Assembly (NCBI GenBank): GCA_034928145.1
Contig: JAYFPE010000010.1
Location: 1 to 64,000 of the forward strand
Direction: 5' to 3'
From: Pelethousia sp034928145
Lineage (GTDB): Bacteria; Bacillota; Clostridia; Christensenellales; CAG-138
DNA: 64,000 nucleotides
Shown: piece by piece, positions 6,906 to 14,211 of the stretch
Layout: the number at the start of each line of letters is the position of its first letter
How positions within the stretch are numbered: the first letter of the stretch is position 1
Program-made: the position numbers and the translations under genes
Notes under the pieces: model-generated
Database searches by the model: none
What the model saw: the letters and a program-made list of their open reading frames with translations, nothing else
Told to the model about the DNA's origin: nothing

Positions 6906-7871
6906 TTACGCCTCGGTCTTGCGAAGGGCCGCTGCGGCTACGATGATGGCGGCCATCATCAGGGCGAAGCCGAGGACGCTGGCGTGATCGCCGGTCTTGG
7001 GGATTTTCACGGTGGGGTCCAGGATGATGGGGGTGCTGTTGGCCTTCCAGGTGGCGGAGGACTCGGTCTTATAGGCGAAGCCCGCGAAAGCCCGGAGGTT
7101 ATTGTCGCTCATGTAGATCCTGCCGGCGGTGATGTCCGCGCCGGTGACGCCCAGGTAGTCATAGAGGCCGGCCACAAATTGCGCGTCCGAACCGGTCACG
7201 GCCACGGAGGAGACTTTGCCGCTGCTGGCGTCGCGGGTGAAGGTGACCATGTTGGCGGGGCTGTCGGAGTAGGGCTTATCGCAGAAGACCACAGAGGTGG
7301 AGTTGGGCGCGGTCACATAATAGCTGCCGGCCTTGAATTCCTGATCCAGCGGGCGCTCGGAAACGACCTTGGCATAGACCTGCGCGGTGTCGGTATCCTG
7401 GCACTTGGAAGCGTAAACAGGGGAGACGTTGCCCAGTTCGCTGATGGTCTTGAAGGCGGTTGCGCCGTCATCGGAGGGGGCGGTGCTGGGGTTGGTGTAG
7501 TAGTAGGTGCCCGCGGACAGGCCCGAAATATCCAGGCCCGAGTAGCTGTAGCCGTCCGCGATGGCAGTGACCTTAACGGTAGCCTTGGCGTTCTCACGGG
7601 TGGCGTTGTCAGCCGCGAGATCGGGCACGGTCAGCTTGACGGCGTAGTATACGTCTGCGCCGTTCACGGCGGTGGCGTTGGCATCCGCATTGTAGTTGCC
7701 GGAGCCCAGCGCGCCGGTGGTGCGGGTGAATTTGACGACCTCGATTTTGTAGCCGAAAGCGTCGGAGGTGGTGGCGGCCTGGTTCCAGGTGAAGGCCAGG
7801 GCGCTGGAGGCGACGCCCAGCACGAGCACGGTCGCCAGAACGATTGCGAACAGTTTTTTCATACGTTTCAT
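6906..7871 (-). CDS. Secreted cell-wall-anchored protein (IPKTG sorting signal)
   Basis: The 321-residue precursor has a signal peptide (residues 1-26, positively charged start, cut after SALA), an extracellular part rich in Ala, Thr, Tyr and Asn, and a C-terminal sorting signal: IPKTGD, then a hydrophobic helix, then the basic RKTEA end. IPKTG is an accepted sortase motif variant in Clostridia. No known domain is recognised in the extracellular portion. A strong promoter lies directly upstream, hairpins downstream, and the gene stands alone. No sortase gene is in the window. Confidence 0.75.
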   Translation of the reverse strand: MKRMKKLFAIVLATVLVLGVASSALAFTWNQAATTSDAFGYKIEVVKFTRTTGALGSGNYNADANATAVNGADVYYAVKLTVPDLAADNATRENAKATVKVTAIADGYSYSGLDISGLSAGTYYYTNPSTAPSDDGATAFKTISELGNVSPVYASKCQDTDTAQVYAKVVSERPLDQEFKAGSYYVTAPNSTSVVFCDKPYSDSPANMVTFTRDASSGKVSSVAVTGSDAQFVAGLYDYLGVTGADITAGRIYMSDNNLRAFAGFAYKTESSATWKANSTPIILDPTVKIPKTGDHASVLGFALMMAAIIVAAAALRKTEA

Positions 7872-7915
7872 TCCCTTTCAGTAGTATATTGTGCCGCTGC
7901 CCGCTGCACAGCCCA

Positions 7916-7944
7916 ATATTATTGCATTTATGTAATAAAGTCAA
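7916..7944 (-). promoter_or_regulatory. Promoter of the wall-anchored protein gene
   Basis: On the minus strand TTGACT (7939-7944), 17 bases, TAATAT (7916-7921), in an A+T-rich patch that stands out from the surrounding G+C-rich DNA. Confidence 0.75.
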
Positions 7945-8035
7945 CACGATTATTTAAATATATTGTAATGTTATTTACATAGATAACAGAAAACGAAAGT
8001 TTGATTACACAAAGCAAGAAATCCATAGATTGAAG

Positions 8036-8062
8036 AAAAGCCCCCGGATACCGGAAGCTTTT
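8036..8062 (-). terminator. Terminator of the tetR gene
   Basis: On the minus strand AAAAGC..CCGG, TAT, CCGG..GCTTTT forms a short stem ending in a U-run, about 30 bases beyond the tetR stop. Confidence 0.5.
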
Positions 8063-8091
8063 AGACGGATATATACAGTTTGTCCAGGAAC

Positions 8092-8616
8092 TCAGAGCAT
8101 CTGCCCGGCCAGGCGGGCCAGTTCCGCGGGCGTTTCCTTGCAGCCCGCCAGCAGCCAGCGCCGCAGGAGGTTTTCATAGCCGCCCACCAGGAAAGCGGCC
8201 TTGTAGGCGAGGGCGTTTTCCTTCATGCCGCCGGTGCGTAGGCCCGCGGCGGCCCGTTCCACGCAAAGGGCGCGCAGATCCTCCACAAAGGCACGGTCGC
8301 CGTGCTCACCCAGCAGAGCTTCAAAGGCGGTGCGGTTGTCAAGCACCAAGGAGAAAACAGCCTGCAAAAGAGCCGCGCCCCGGGCCTGGCCGCTCAGGAT
8401 GGCTTCTAGATCGGCATAGATGCCCTGTTCCAGCTGGCGCAGCACATCCTCCGGGTCTTTAAAGTGGACGTAGACCGTGGCCCGGGCCACATCCGCGGCC
8501 TCGGCCAGCTCCTTTACGGAGATATCCGCCACAGCCTTGTACTGCATCAGGCTAAGCAGGCCATCCTGTAGCAGCCTGCGCGTGCGCCTGACCCGGCGAT
8601 CCGTGATCTCCGGCAT
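8092..8616 (-). CDS. TetR/AcrR-family transcriptional regulator
   Basis: The product of about 174 residues has an N-terminal TetR helix-turn-helix (RRLLQDGLLSLM, then ISVKELAEAADVARATVYVHF, about residues 12-55) and a helical ligand-binding C-terminus (TetR_C_7-like). The frame extends 21 codons further, but GGGAGGTGA six bases before the ATG of MPEITDRR fixes the start. The regulated gene is not obvious; no efflux gene is adjacent. Candidates are the surface protein downstream or genes on the opposite flank. Confidence 0.85.
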   Translation of the reverse strand: MPEITDRRVRRTRRLLQDGLLSLMQYKAVADISVKELAEAADVARATVYVHFKDPEDVLRQLEQGIYADLEAILSGQARGAALLQAVFSLVLDNRTAFEALLGEHGDRAFVEDLRALCVERAAAGLRTGGMKENALAYKAAFLVGGYENLLRRWLLAGCKETPAELARLAGQML

Positions 8617-8971
8617 GATCTCACCTCCCTTGCAGCCCGCCTTCGTCAAATAGCAGACTTTTCTTAAGAATAAGACCATTAATGGAGCATGTCAAGCAAA
8701 CTGCATGAAAATTCACATCTGAGCCCTACGCGGACGGCGGCCCTACGCGGGCGGCGGCCCTACGCGAGCGGCGGGATCGAGACCCGGCGTTGGTGGGTTC
8801 CAGGGGAAGAAGGCCGTTTGTTCTGTTCGCCGGCCTGAATAGGCACGATGTAAGGGGAACCGCGTGCTCGCCCGGCATGCAGAGAACAGATGGGCGAACA
8901 CAGGCCCCCCTGTGGATTTGGGATATTTTCCCCAAATGCCCCCGGCCGGCAAACGGCGCAGGGCCTAACGA
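8617..8971. other. Gene-free gap with tandem repeats
   Basis: Between the tetR start and the end of the next leftward gene I see no supported gene. The stretch holds the 17-base tandem repeat at 8723-8773 and G+C-rich sequence whose open frames lack ribosome-binding sites. Confidence 0.6.
8723..8773. repeat. Tandem 17-base repeat, three units
   Basis: GCCCTACGCGGACGGCG, GCCCTACGCGGGCGGCG and GCCCTACGCGAGCGGCG follow each other without spacers. Related single units occur at 13361-13428. Confidence 0.85.
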
Positions 8972-9754
8972 TCACTTGGAAGGCTGTGTCTCGCGCCCGC
9001 CGTCTGCGCAAGACCCGTCTGCGCAAGACCCGCCTGCGTAAGACCCGCCCGCGTTGGACCGCGCCGCTTCCCGCTCGATGCGGGCCTTTTTCTTGGCGCC
9101 GATGTAACCTACGCCCACCACGGCTAACGCGCCCAGGAAATCCACGATCAGGTCTTTCATGGTATCGCGCAGGGCCGCGCGGCCCACCAGCTCCGAACCG
9201 TCTCCCAGGCGGAATTTCTGCATGTTCATTCCCAACAGACCATCGAAGGTGAACTCGTATATCTCCCAGAGCACGCCGACGGTTAGGGCAAAGCATAGGG
9301 CGAAGAGGCACACGAACTTGGGCCCCAGCTTCACGGGTACGCCCTCCACTTGGTTGAGCTGCTCTACGATGACGAAGCCCAGCGCGCCCAGCATGCCGCC
9401 GCTAAGGGTATGCAGCCAGGTATCCCAATTGGGCACCAGGTAATAAAAATTGCGCACCTCGCCCAGGTAAATGGCGCAGTAGAGAAAAATGAAATAGAGG
9501 ATATACATAGAATCCGGGATGGGCCACGTCCAATGCTTTTGCAGCACGGAGGGCACGAACATCACCAAAAGGCCCAGGCAGCATTGGGTCAGCATCAATA
9601 GATAATCGCTGCGTAGGCGCACGGAGCGATCTGTGCTGGTCTGTGGAGCCAGGGCCAGGCAAATGGCTGAATAGATGATAGAACCGATCAGGATCACGGC
9701 CAGGATGACGCCGGCGACGGTTTTGGCATCCGCCCGCCTCTTTTTCATAATCAC
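8972..9754 (-). CDS. Conserved polytopic membrane protein with repeat-derived tail
   Basis: The 260-residue product has about five to six membrane helices, with the conserved block NWDTWLHTLSGGMLGALGF (about 109-127) and LWEIYEF (about 161-167). I believe these are shared with uncharacterised membrane proteins of the DUF2238/YjdF type, but no function is assigned. A cytoplasmic KKKARIERE stretch follows the last helix. The last 25 residues are GGSxADGS-type repeats encoded by the 15-base DNA repeat at 9004-9048, so the tail probably arose by repeat expansion into the 3' end. AGGTAG precedes the ATG. Confidence 0.65.
   Translation of the reverse strand: MIMKKRRADAKTVAGVILAVILIGSIIYSAICLALAPQTSTDRSVRLRSDYLLMLTQCCLGLLVMFVPSVLQKHWTWPIPDSMYILYFIFLYCAIYLGEVRNFYYLVPNWDTWLHTLSGGMLGALGFVIVEQLNQVEGVPVKLGPKFVCLFALCFALTVGVLWEIYEFTFDGLLGMNMQKFRLGDGSELVGRAALRDTMKDLIVDFLGALAVVGVGYIGAKKKARIEREAARSNAGGSYAGGSCADGSCADGGRETQPSK
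9004..9048. repeat. Tandem 15-base repeat inside a coding tail
   Basis: Three units of CTGCGCAAGACCCGT/C (third with CTGCGTAAG). The complementary GCGGGTCTTACGCA occurs once more at about 13373, linking this array to the repeat region before pepF. Confidence 0.85.
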
Positions 9755-9845
9755 TACCTCCGAAACAAATGCATTCTATTTTGTACCCAACCGCATGAAA
9801 AGGAGGCTCCCGGCGAACTCTAAGAAAAAAAGGAGCGACCCCCCC

Positions 9846-10007
9846 ATGAAAAAGAGCAAACGCAGCGGCTACCCCAATATGACCTCCACTACCTCCGCCA
9901 CGGATACCACGGGCATGATGCCTACCCCGCCCCAGAATAACGCAGAGCGGGAAGCCTACGAGGAGCTGGCCGGCATGGAGATACCGCGCAAGCAGAAGAA
10001 AAAGTGA
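9846..10007 (+). CDS. Small hydrophilic protein, 53 residues
   Basis: The ATG is preceded by AAGGAG at a 9-base distance, which singles it out from the longer open frame upstream. The product starts MKKSKRSGYPNM, has a Thr/Ser-rich middle, a TGMMPTPPQN segment and an EREAYEELAG helix, and ends with RKQKKK. It is polar, with no signal or membrane helix. Such short basic proteins are common in sporulating Clostridia, but I do not recognise a named family. A family A hairpin begins eight bases after the stop. Confidence 0.55.
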   Translation: MKKSKRSGYPNMTSTTSATDTTGMMPTPPQNNAEREAYEELAGMEIPRKQKKK

Positions 10008-10014
10008 GGGACTC

Positions 10015-10044
10015 TCAAAAAAGTGGCGGCAGCCACTTTTTTGA
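10015..10044. terminator. Family A hairpin, perfect copy
   Basis: TCAAAAAAGTGGC, loop GGCA, GCCACTTTTTTGA. It follows the small gene and is symmetrical enough to work on both strands. Confidence 0.8.
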
Positions 10045-10566
10045 CTTGCGGCGCCAATTTACAGTCACTGTCTTTTGATCCGGCCGGCATCCGCGGGAAG
10101 GCGCAGCCCGTTTGATCGGCATGGCTCTGAAATGATGCCGGTCAAGAGGGGGGAAGACAGGCTTAAAGCTGATCTTGCCCGTTTTCTCGCCCCAAAGCGC
10201 GCCAGGTCCGCTATTTATTTTTCATGGCGCAGGCCTAGGGAGGCAATTTTCTATACAGTATACCATATCTTGCGCGGCCTTGCACAAGCGGGCGGAGATA
10301 TGGATGGCCAACGAAAATGCTGTTTGCGAAAAATGCAGGTGTTTGGCCTATTGGGGCTGGTTTTGGCCCCTGCGTCAAAGAGCGGCAAACTTTGCAATTT
10401 TCTCCCTAAAGAGCGACAAAACACGCCAATATTGTTCCCTATCGCCGCGAATGGAGCGGTGTTACAATCCAATCATCACAAACCGCAACTATCCTTTATG
10501 AAACGGGCAAAAACGCCAGCGCCCGTTTTACGAAAGGAAAAAAATACAGAAGGATGGAGGCACATT
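10045..10566. other. Leader region before spo0A
   Basis: No supported gene: the spo0A frame stays open upstream, but the translation lacks conservation and the response-regulator domain begins only at 10567. AAACGGGC (10501-10508) and GCCCGTTTT (10521-10529) form a terminator-like hairpin 38 bases before the start, possibly an attenuator. GAGCGACAAAACA at about 10411 carries TGTCG on the minus strand, a partial match to the Spo0A box. No promoter is convincing. Confidence 0.4.
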
Positions 10567-11373
10567 ATGGCAAAGTACCGTATACTTCTGGCAGACAGCA
10601 GCACGCAGTTCCAAAACGCCGTTCGGGATCACCTCCTGGCCCAGGATAACATTGAGCGGGTGGATGTGGTGAACGATGGCCAAGCCGCACTGGATGCGAT
10701 GGCGGCCGCCCACTACGATGTGTTGCTCTGTGATCTGATCATGCCCCGCCTGGATGGCTTTGAGCTGCTGGAGCGGCTGGCCGGCGGTCTGGTGGAATCG
10801 CCGCCCGCCACCATTGTGGTGAGCGCCATGCGGCATGAGGACATGGTGCGCCAGGCCTGTACCCTGGGCGCGCGCTACTTTATGGTCAAGCCTGTGGACC
10901 CGGATACCCTCTATAAACGTATCCTCGACATGCTGGAAAGCACCTATGCCCAGCGATCCCAGACCTGCACCATGGGTAGCCGCCCGCAAACCTTGGATGA
11001 AAAGACCGCCTCCATTTTTCTCATCATCGGCATTCCCGCCCACATCAAGGGCTATCATTACCTGCGGGAAGCCGTGCGCATGGTCTACTACGAGCCCGCC
11101 CTCATCAATCGAATCACAAAAGAGCTATATCCGGGCATTGCCAAACGCTTCCAGACCTCCGCCTCCAAGGTGGAGCGCGCCATTCGCCATGCCATTGAGG
11201 TTGCCTGGACGCGGGGCAAGATCGAAAATATAAATCAGATCTTCGGCTACAACATCTATTCTAAGAACGATAAGCCCACCAATGGCGAGTTTATCGCCCT
11301 GGTCGCGGATAAGTTGATCATGGAAAGCGCCAGGGAGAGTGCGGGCCGGCCGGAGATACAAAATGTGATTTAA
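10567..11373 (+). CDS. spo0A: Stage 0 sporulation protein A, master regulator
   Basis: The 268-residue response regulator controls entry into sporulation. Receiver domain, residues about 4-122: acidic D10, phospho-acceptor D56 in LLCDLIMP, S86 and K108 in FMVKP. DNA-binding domain, about 150-268: IPAHIKGYHYLREAVRMV, LYPGIAKRF and the recognition helix SKVERAIRHAIEVAW. These match Spo0A closely, including length. ATGGAGG lies eight bases before the ATG; the ORF extends 164 codons upstream but without homology. The usual upstream neighbour spoIVB is absent. Downstream is the sipL-like gene after a 370-base gap. Confidence 0.96.
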   Translation: MAKYRILLADSSTQFQNAVRDHLLAQDNIERVDVVNDGQAALDAMAAAHYDVLLCDLIMPRLDGFELLERLAGGLVESPPATIVVSAMRHEDMVRQACTLGARYFMVKPVDPDTLYKRILDMLESTYAQRSQTCTMGSRPQTLDEKTASIFLIIGIPAHIKGYHYLREAVRMVYYEPALINRITKELYPGIAKRFQTSASKVERAIRHAIEVAWTRGKIENINQIFGYNIYSKNDKPTNGEFIALVADKLIMESARESAGRPEIQNVI

Positions 11374-11744
11374 AAGGACAAAATCCGACATGTTGGAACT
11401 CCTGCAAAAAAATATAGAAAAAACTTTTCGCGCCCCGCATTTCTTGTGGGGCGCGCACTGTATAATTATGCAGGGCATACCTATTAATTCCTGTTTTGCA
11501 CATAATAGTGGCTCCAAAACCGCCCTGGACATGGATAACCATGTGGATAATGTTGATAAGTCCGCCGCAATCCACAGAATTATATTCATCCTATGCAAAA
11601 CGCTTGTTCCTGAAAAATATCACCATGCGGGGTCGCTGTGGGGTCAAAAATGCCAAAAATGAAAAATTGTCCTGCGTTCTGTGCTAGAAGGGCCAGGCTC
11701 GGGCATATTCTGTTATACCCATAAGTAGAGAGGAGCAAGGTCGA
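11374..11744. other. Gap between spo0A and the sipL-like gene
   Basis: The hairpin CGCGCCCCGC...GTGGGGCGCG at 11430-11457 lacks a following U-run on the plus strand. The minus-strand side carries AAAAGTTTTTTC. The rest is A+T-richer than average and should hold the promoter of the next gene, which I cannot place with confidence. Nothing else seen. Confidence 0.4.
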
Positions 11745-13205
11745 ATGGAGCTGATTTGGACCGATCTGCGGGCGGAGCGGGTAGTATATTGCGGTGTGGC
11801 CCAGGCATTGGTGGAGGGGGACATCCCCCAGATCGAGGGGCGGCCCGCCCGGGAGATCCTAAGCGCAACGGGGGATGTGGCGCTCTCGGGCGCGGAGAGT
11901 GCCGAAGGTTCCGTGCGCCTATCCGGCGAGGTACGGCTGCAGTTGATCTGCATGGGGGAGGGCGGCGTATTCGCTTTTACTTCCCGGGCGGCCTTCCGGC
12001 ACACGGTGCAGGCGGAGGGCACGAAGGACGGCATGCTGGTGCGGGCGGTACCCGCCTTGCAGGCTATGGAGGTAAAGCTGACGGGCGGCCGCATCACCCT
12101 TAGCGCACAGGTGGATATTGCCCTTAGGGTAACGGATAACAACGTTATCAAGGCGCTTTGCGGCCTCGAGGGCGTACAGGATATGGAGATGCAGCAGCGC
12201 AACCTCGAATTCTTGCGGCGAGAGGAGGTCTTCCGGGATGTGCTTTCCCTGCGCGAAGAGGTAGATGCGGCGGGCGCGCACTGCGTGCTACACAGCGATG
12301 TGGCGGTATGCCTGCGGGATATTCAATGCGACGGCCGGGGCGTGGAGCTATCCGGCGTACTCACGGTATCCGCCCTGCTGGAAGGGGAGGAGGGGCGGCT
12401 GTTCCATTTGATCGAGAATATCCCCTTTACGGAAACGCTGGATGTGGTGGCCGGCAACGACCTTAAAGCGGAGTTGGTCATTGAGGCCTGCCAGGTGCGG
12501 GTAGCCGAAGAATTCGGCCTGCTGGTGGTGGAGGTTAAGCTGCGGGTCTGCCTCTTTGGGACCGAGCGGGTTGAGCTATGCCTGCCGCAGGATCTGTTCA
12601 GCCCAAACCTGCCTTTTGCCTGTGAACGCGATACCCTGCGCCTTTGCACGCCTATGGGGCCGCTATCCTTCCGCCATACCCTACATGAGACGGTCGGCAT
12701 CCCCGCCGGGCTGCCCGAGGCCGGCCGGGTGATCTTCACGGCTGTGCGGCCGGTCATTACCGCATCCAATGTGGAGGAGGAGCGCCTGTGCCTTGAGGGC
12801 CTGCTGGTAACGCGGGTGATCTATGAGAGCGAGAGCGGCATGCTGTGCTCCTTTACCGAGGATATCCCCTTTTCCTGCGCTTGCCCCGCGCCCGGCGCTA
12901 CGGAGGCCATGGCTTCAGCCCAGGCTACCGCTACGGCATCCGGCGCTGGCCGCTCGCTGGAGATGAGCTTTACCCTCCAGATCAGCGCCTCCCTCTGCGC
13001 CCAGCGCACGGAAACGGTGGTGACCGGCATACGCGAAACCGAGCCGCAGGCCCAGCCCCAGGGCATCATCGTCTATTTCGCCGGGGCCGGGGAGACCCTC
13101 TATGATGTAGCCAAGCGGTTCCGGATCCCTCGCCGCGCCCTGCGCGATATGCCGGGGGTATCGGAGGAGTTGGCCGAAGGGCAGAAACTGGTGTTTTTGC
13201 GGTGA
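11745..13205 (+). CDS. sipL: SipL-like SPOCS (DUF3794) and LysM protein
   Basis: This 486-residue protein carries DUF3794/SPOCS repeats through most of its length (strand-rich blocks such as VYCGVAQALVEGDIPQIEG near the start, then two further related blocks about 160-290 and 300-430). It ends in a LysM domain (about 440-486: GETLYDVAKRFRIPRRALRDM). This is the architecture of Clostridioides difficile SipL, which binds SpoIVA on the forespore surface and is needed for coat and cortex assembly. It has no signal peptide, as expected for a mother-cell protein. AGAGGAGC precedes the ATG. Sequence identity to SipL was judged by architecture only. Confidence 0.82.
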   Translation: MELIWTDLRAERVVYCGVAQALVEGDIPQIEGRPAREILSATGDVALSGAESAEGSVRLSGEVRLQLICMGEGGVFAFTSRAAFRHTVQAEGTKDGMLVRAVPALQAMEVKLTGGRITLSAQVDIALRVTDNNVIKALCGLEGVQDMEMQQRNLEFLRREEVFRDVLSLREEVDAAGAHCVLHSDVAVCLRDIQCDGRGVELSGVLTVSALLEGEEGRLFHLIENIPFTETLDVVAGNDLKAELVIEACQVRVAEEFGLLVVEVKLRVCLFGTERVELCLPQDLFSPNLPFACERDTLRLCTPMGPLSFRHTLHETVGIPAGLPEAGRVIFTAVRPVITASNVEEERLCLEGLLVTRVIYESESGMLCSFTEDIPFSCACPAPGATEAMASAQATATASGAGRSLEMSFTLQISASLCAQRTETVVTGIRETEPQAQPQGIIVYFAGAGETLYDVAKRFRIPRRALRDMPGVSEELAEGQKLVFLR

Positions 13206-14090
13206 TGCTCGGGGCGCTGCCCCCGATCTCCCGCCCTCTTAAAAAAGCGGGGGAAAACAGCCTATAGACTTATTTGCAGCGGCCCGGCGCATCGAATGCG
13301 CCGGGCCGCGTTGATTATATACAATCCCCAAAGAAAACCAATTCGCACCGTAAAGCGGCGGCCCTGCGCGAGCGGGTCTTACGCACATGGCGAGAGCCTA
13401 CGCGGGCGGCGGCCCTGCGCGGACGGCGAGATGCGCACCTAAGCCAAGCTTGCGCTATCGGCTTAACACATCCAAAAAGAAACCCACAATCCACACCTTA
13501 GAGCGGCGAGCACATGCCGAAGGCGGCTGCGAGGCCGCGATACATATGGGCGCCAACGGCAATAAAAGCAGAAACGAAGCTTCATTGGCAGGGGGGCTGG
13601 GGGGCGGAGTCAAGTGCCGCCTGTGGCGAATGAAGCGAGGCGGACGCCTAGTGAGCAAAGGAGCAGCGCGACCATAAGGGAGCGTTGCGACTATTGCGAA
13701 CTGCGTAACCGCCCCCAGCGGGGGTACAGGGGGCATGCGCCCCCTGTGGCGGGGTACGGGGGATGCCAGCCCCCCCCCGAAGCTTGGAGGTTGACTAAAC
13801 GCTGAAATGCATTTCAAACACCATGGGCGCAAGCCCCCGGCCTCGGTATGGAGTTAGAAGAGGAGACGCAGGCGTGGGCCGTTCATGGCAGGGTACGGGA
13901 GGTGCCTGCCTCCCGGTGCTTGGCCTTTTCCCAAACACCAGAAAGCACTCAACTTTACCTTACACAAACACCATAGGCGTAAGCGCGCCGGCCCGGCGTG
14001 CATCCGGAAAAGGAGGTTTAGGCGGGGCCACCCGCAGCGGGGTACGGGGAGTGCCTGCCTCCCGGAAGCTGGAATATGCAATACCGTTTA
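13206..14090. repeat. 885-base repeat-filled intergenic region
   Basis: No gene is supported. From left to right: the GGCCCGGCGCA hairpin (13280-13308); 17-base units related to the 8723 array (13361-13428, with the complement of the 9004 unit at 13373); an inverted copy of element R1 (about 13625-13715); and three degenerate tandem copies of a 139-149 base unit. Each unit begins GGGTACGGG (13752, 13891, 14040) and carries ACACCATxGGCGxAAGC (13809 and 13968 regions). The open frames are Arg/Ala/Pro-rich and differ between strands. Confidence 0.75.
13280..13308. repeat. GGCCCGGCGCA hairpin, copy B2
   Basis: CGGCCCGGCGCAT, loop CGA, ATGCGCCGGGCCG: a perfect 13-base stem about 75 bases after the sipL-like gene. 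Confidence 0.8.
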
Positions 14091-14165
14091 AAAGGCCGGC
14101 TTGTGTCGGCAGGGAAACATTTTCTTTCCAGCGTCGGCGGGGGATGAAATCCCCCCTGGATATGC

Positions 14166-14171
14166 TATAAT
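14166..14171 (+). promoter_or_regulatory. Possible -10 box of pepF
   Basis: A perfect TATAAT 40 bases before the start codon. No matching -35 hexamer is seen 17 bases upstream. Confidence 0.35.
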
Positions 14172-14211
14172 AAGGAAACCATCAGAAAACCATCCAAACA
14201 GGAGGAACGAG

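Noticed and set aside
6759..7982. 407-residue plus-strand Gly-rich frame opposite the surface protein
   Set aside because: Glycine-rich antisense artefact; the minus strand has promoter, signal peptide and sorting signal.
8723..8773. Possible CRISPR-like array
   Set aside because: Units are directly tandem without spacers, only 17 bases and G+C-rich; no cas genes nearby.
8726..8952. Two overlapping open frames of about 69 residues
   Set aside because: Built on the tandem repeat with no ribosome-binding site.
10075..10566. 164-codon N-terminal extension of spo0A
   Set aside because: Extension has no homology, and GGAGG precedes the ATG at 10567 where the receiver domain begins.
13206..14090. 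Short basic open frames as genes
   Set aside because: They follow the repeats, occur on both strands and lack start signals.
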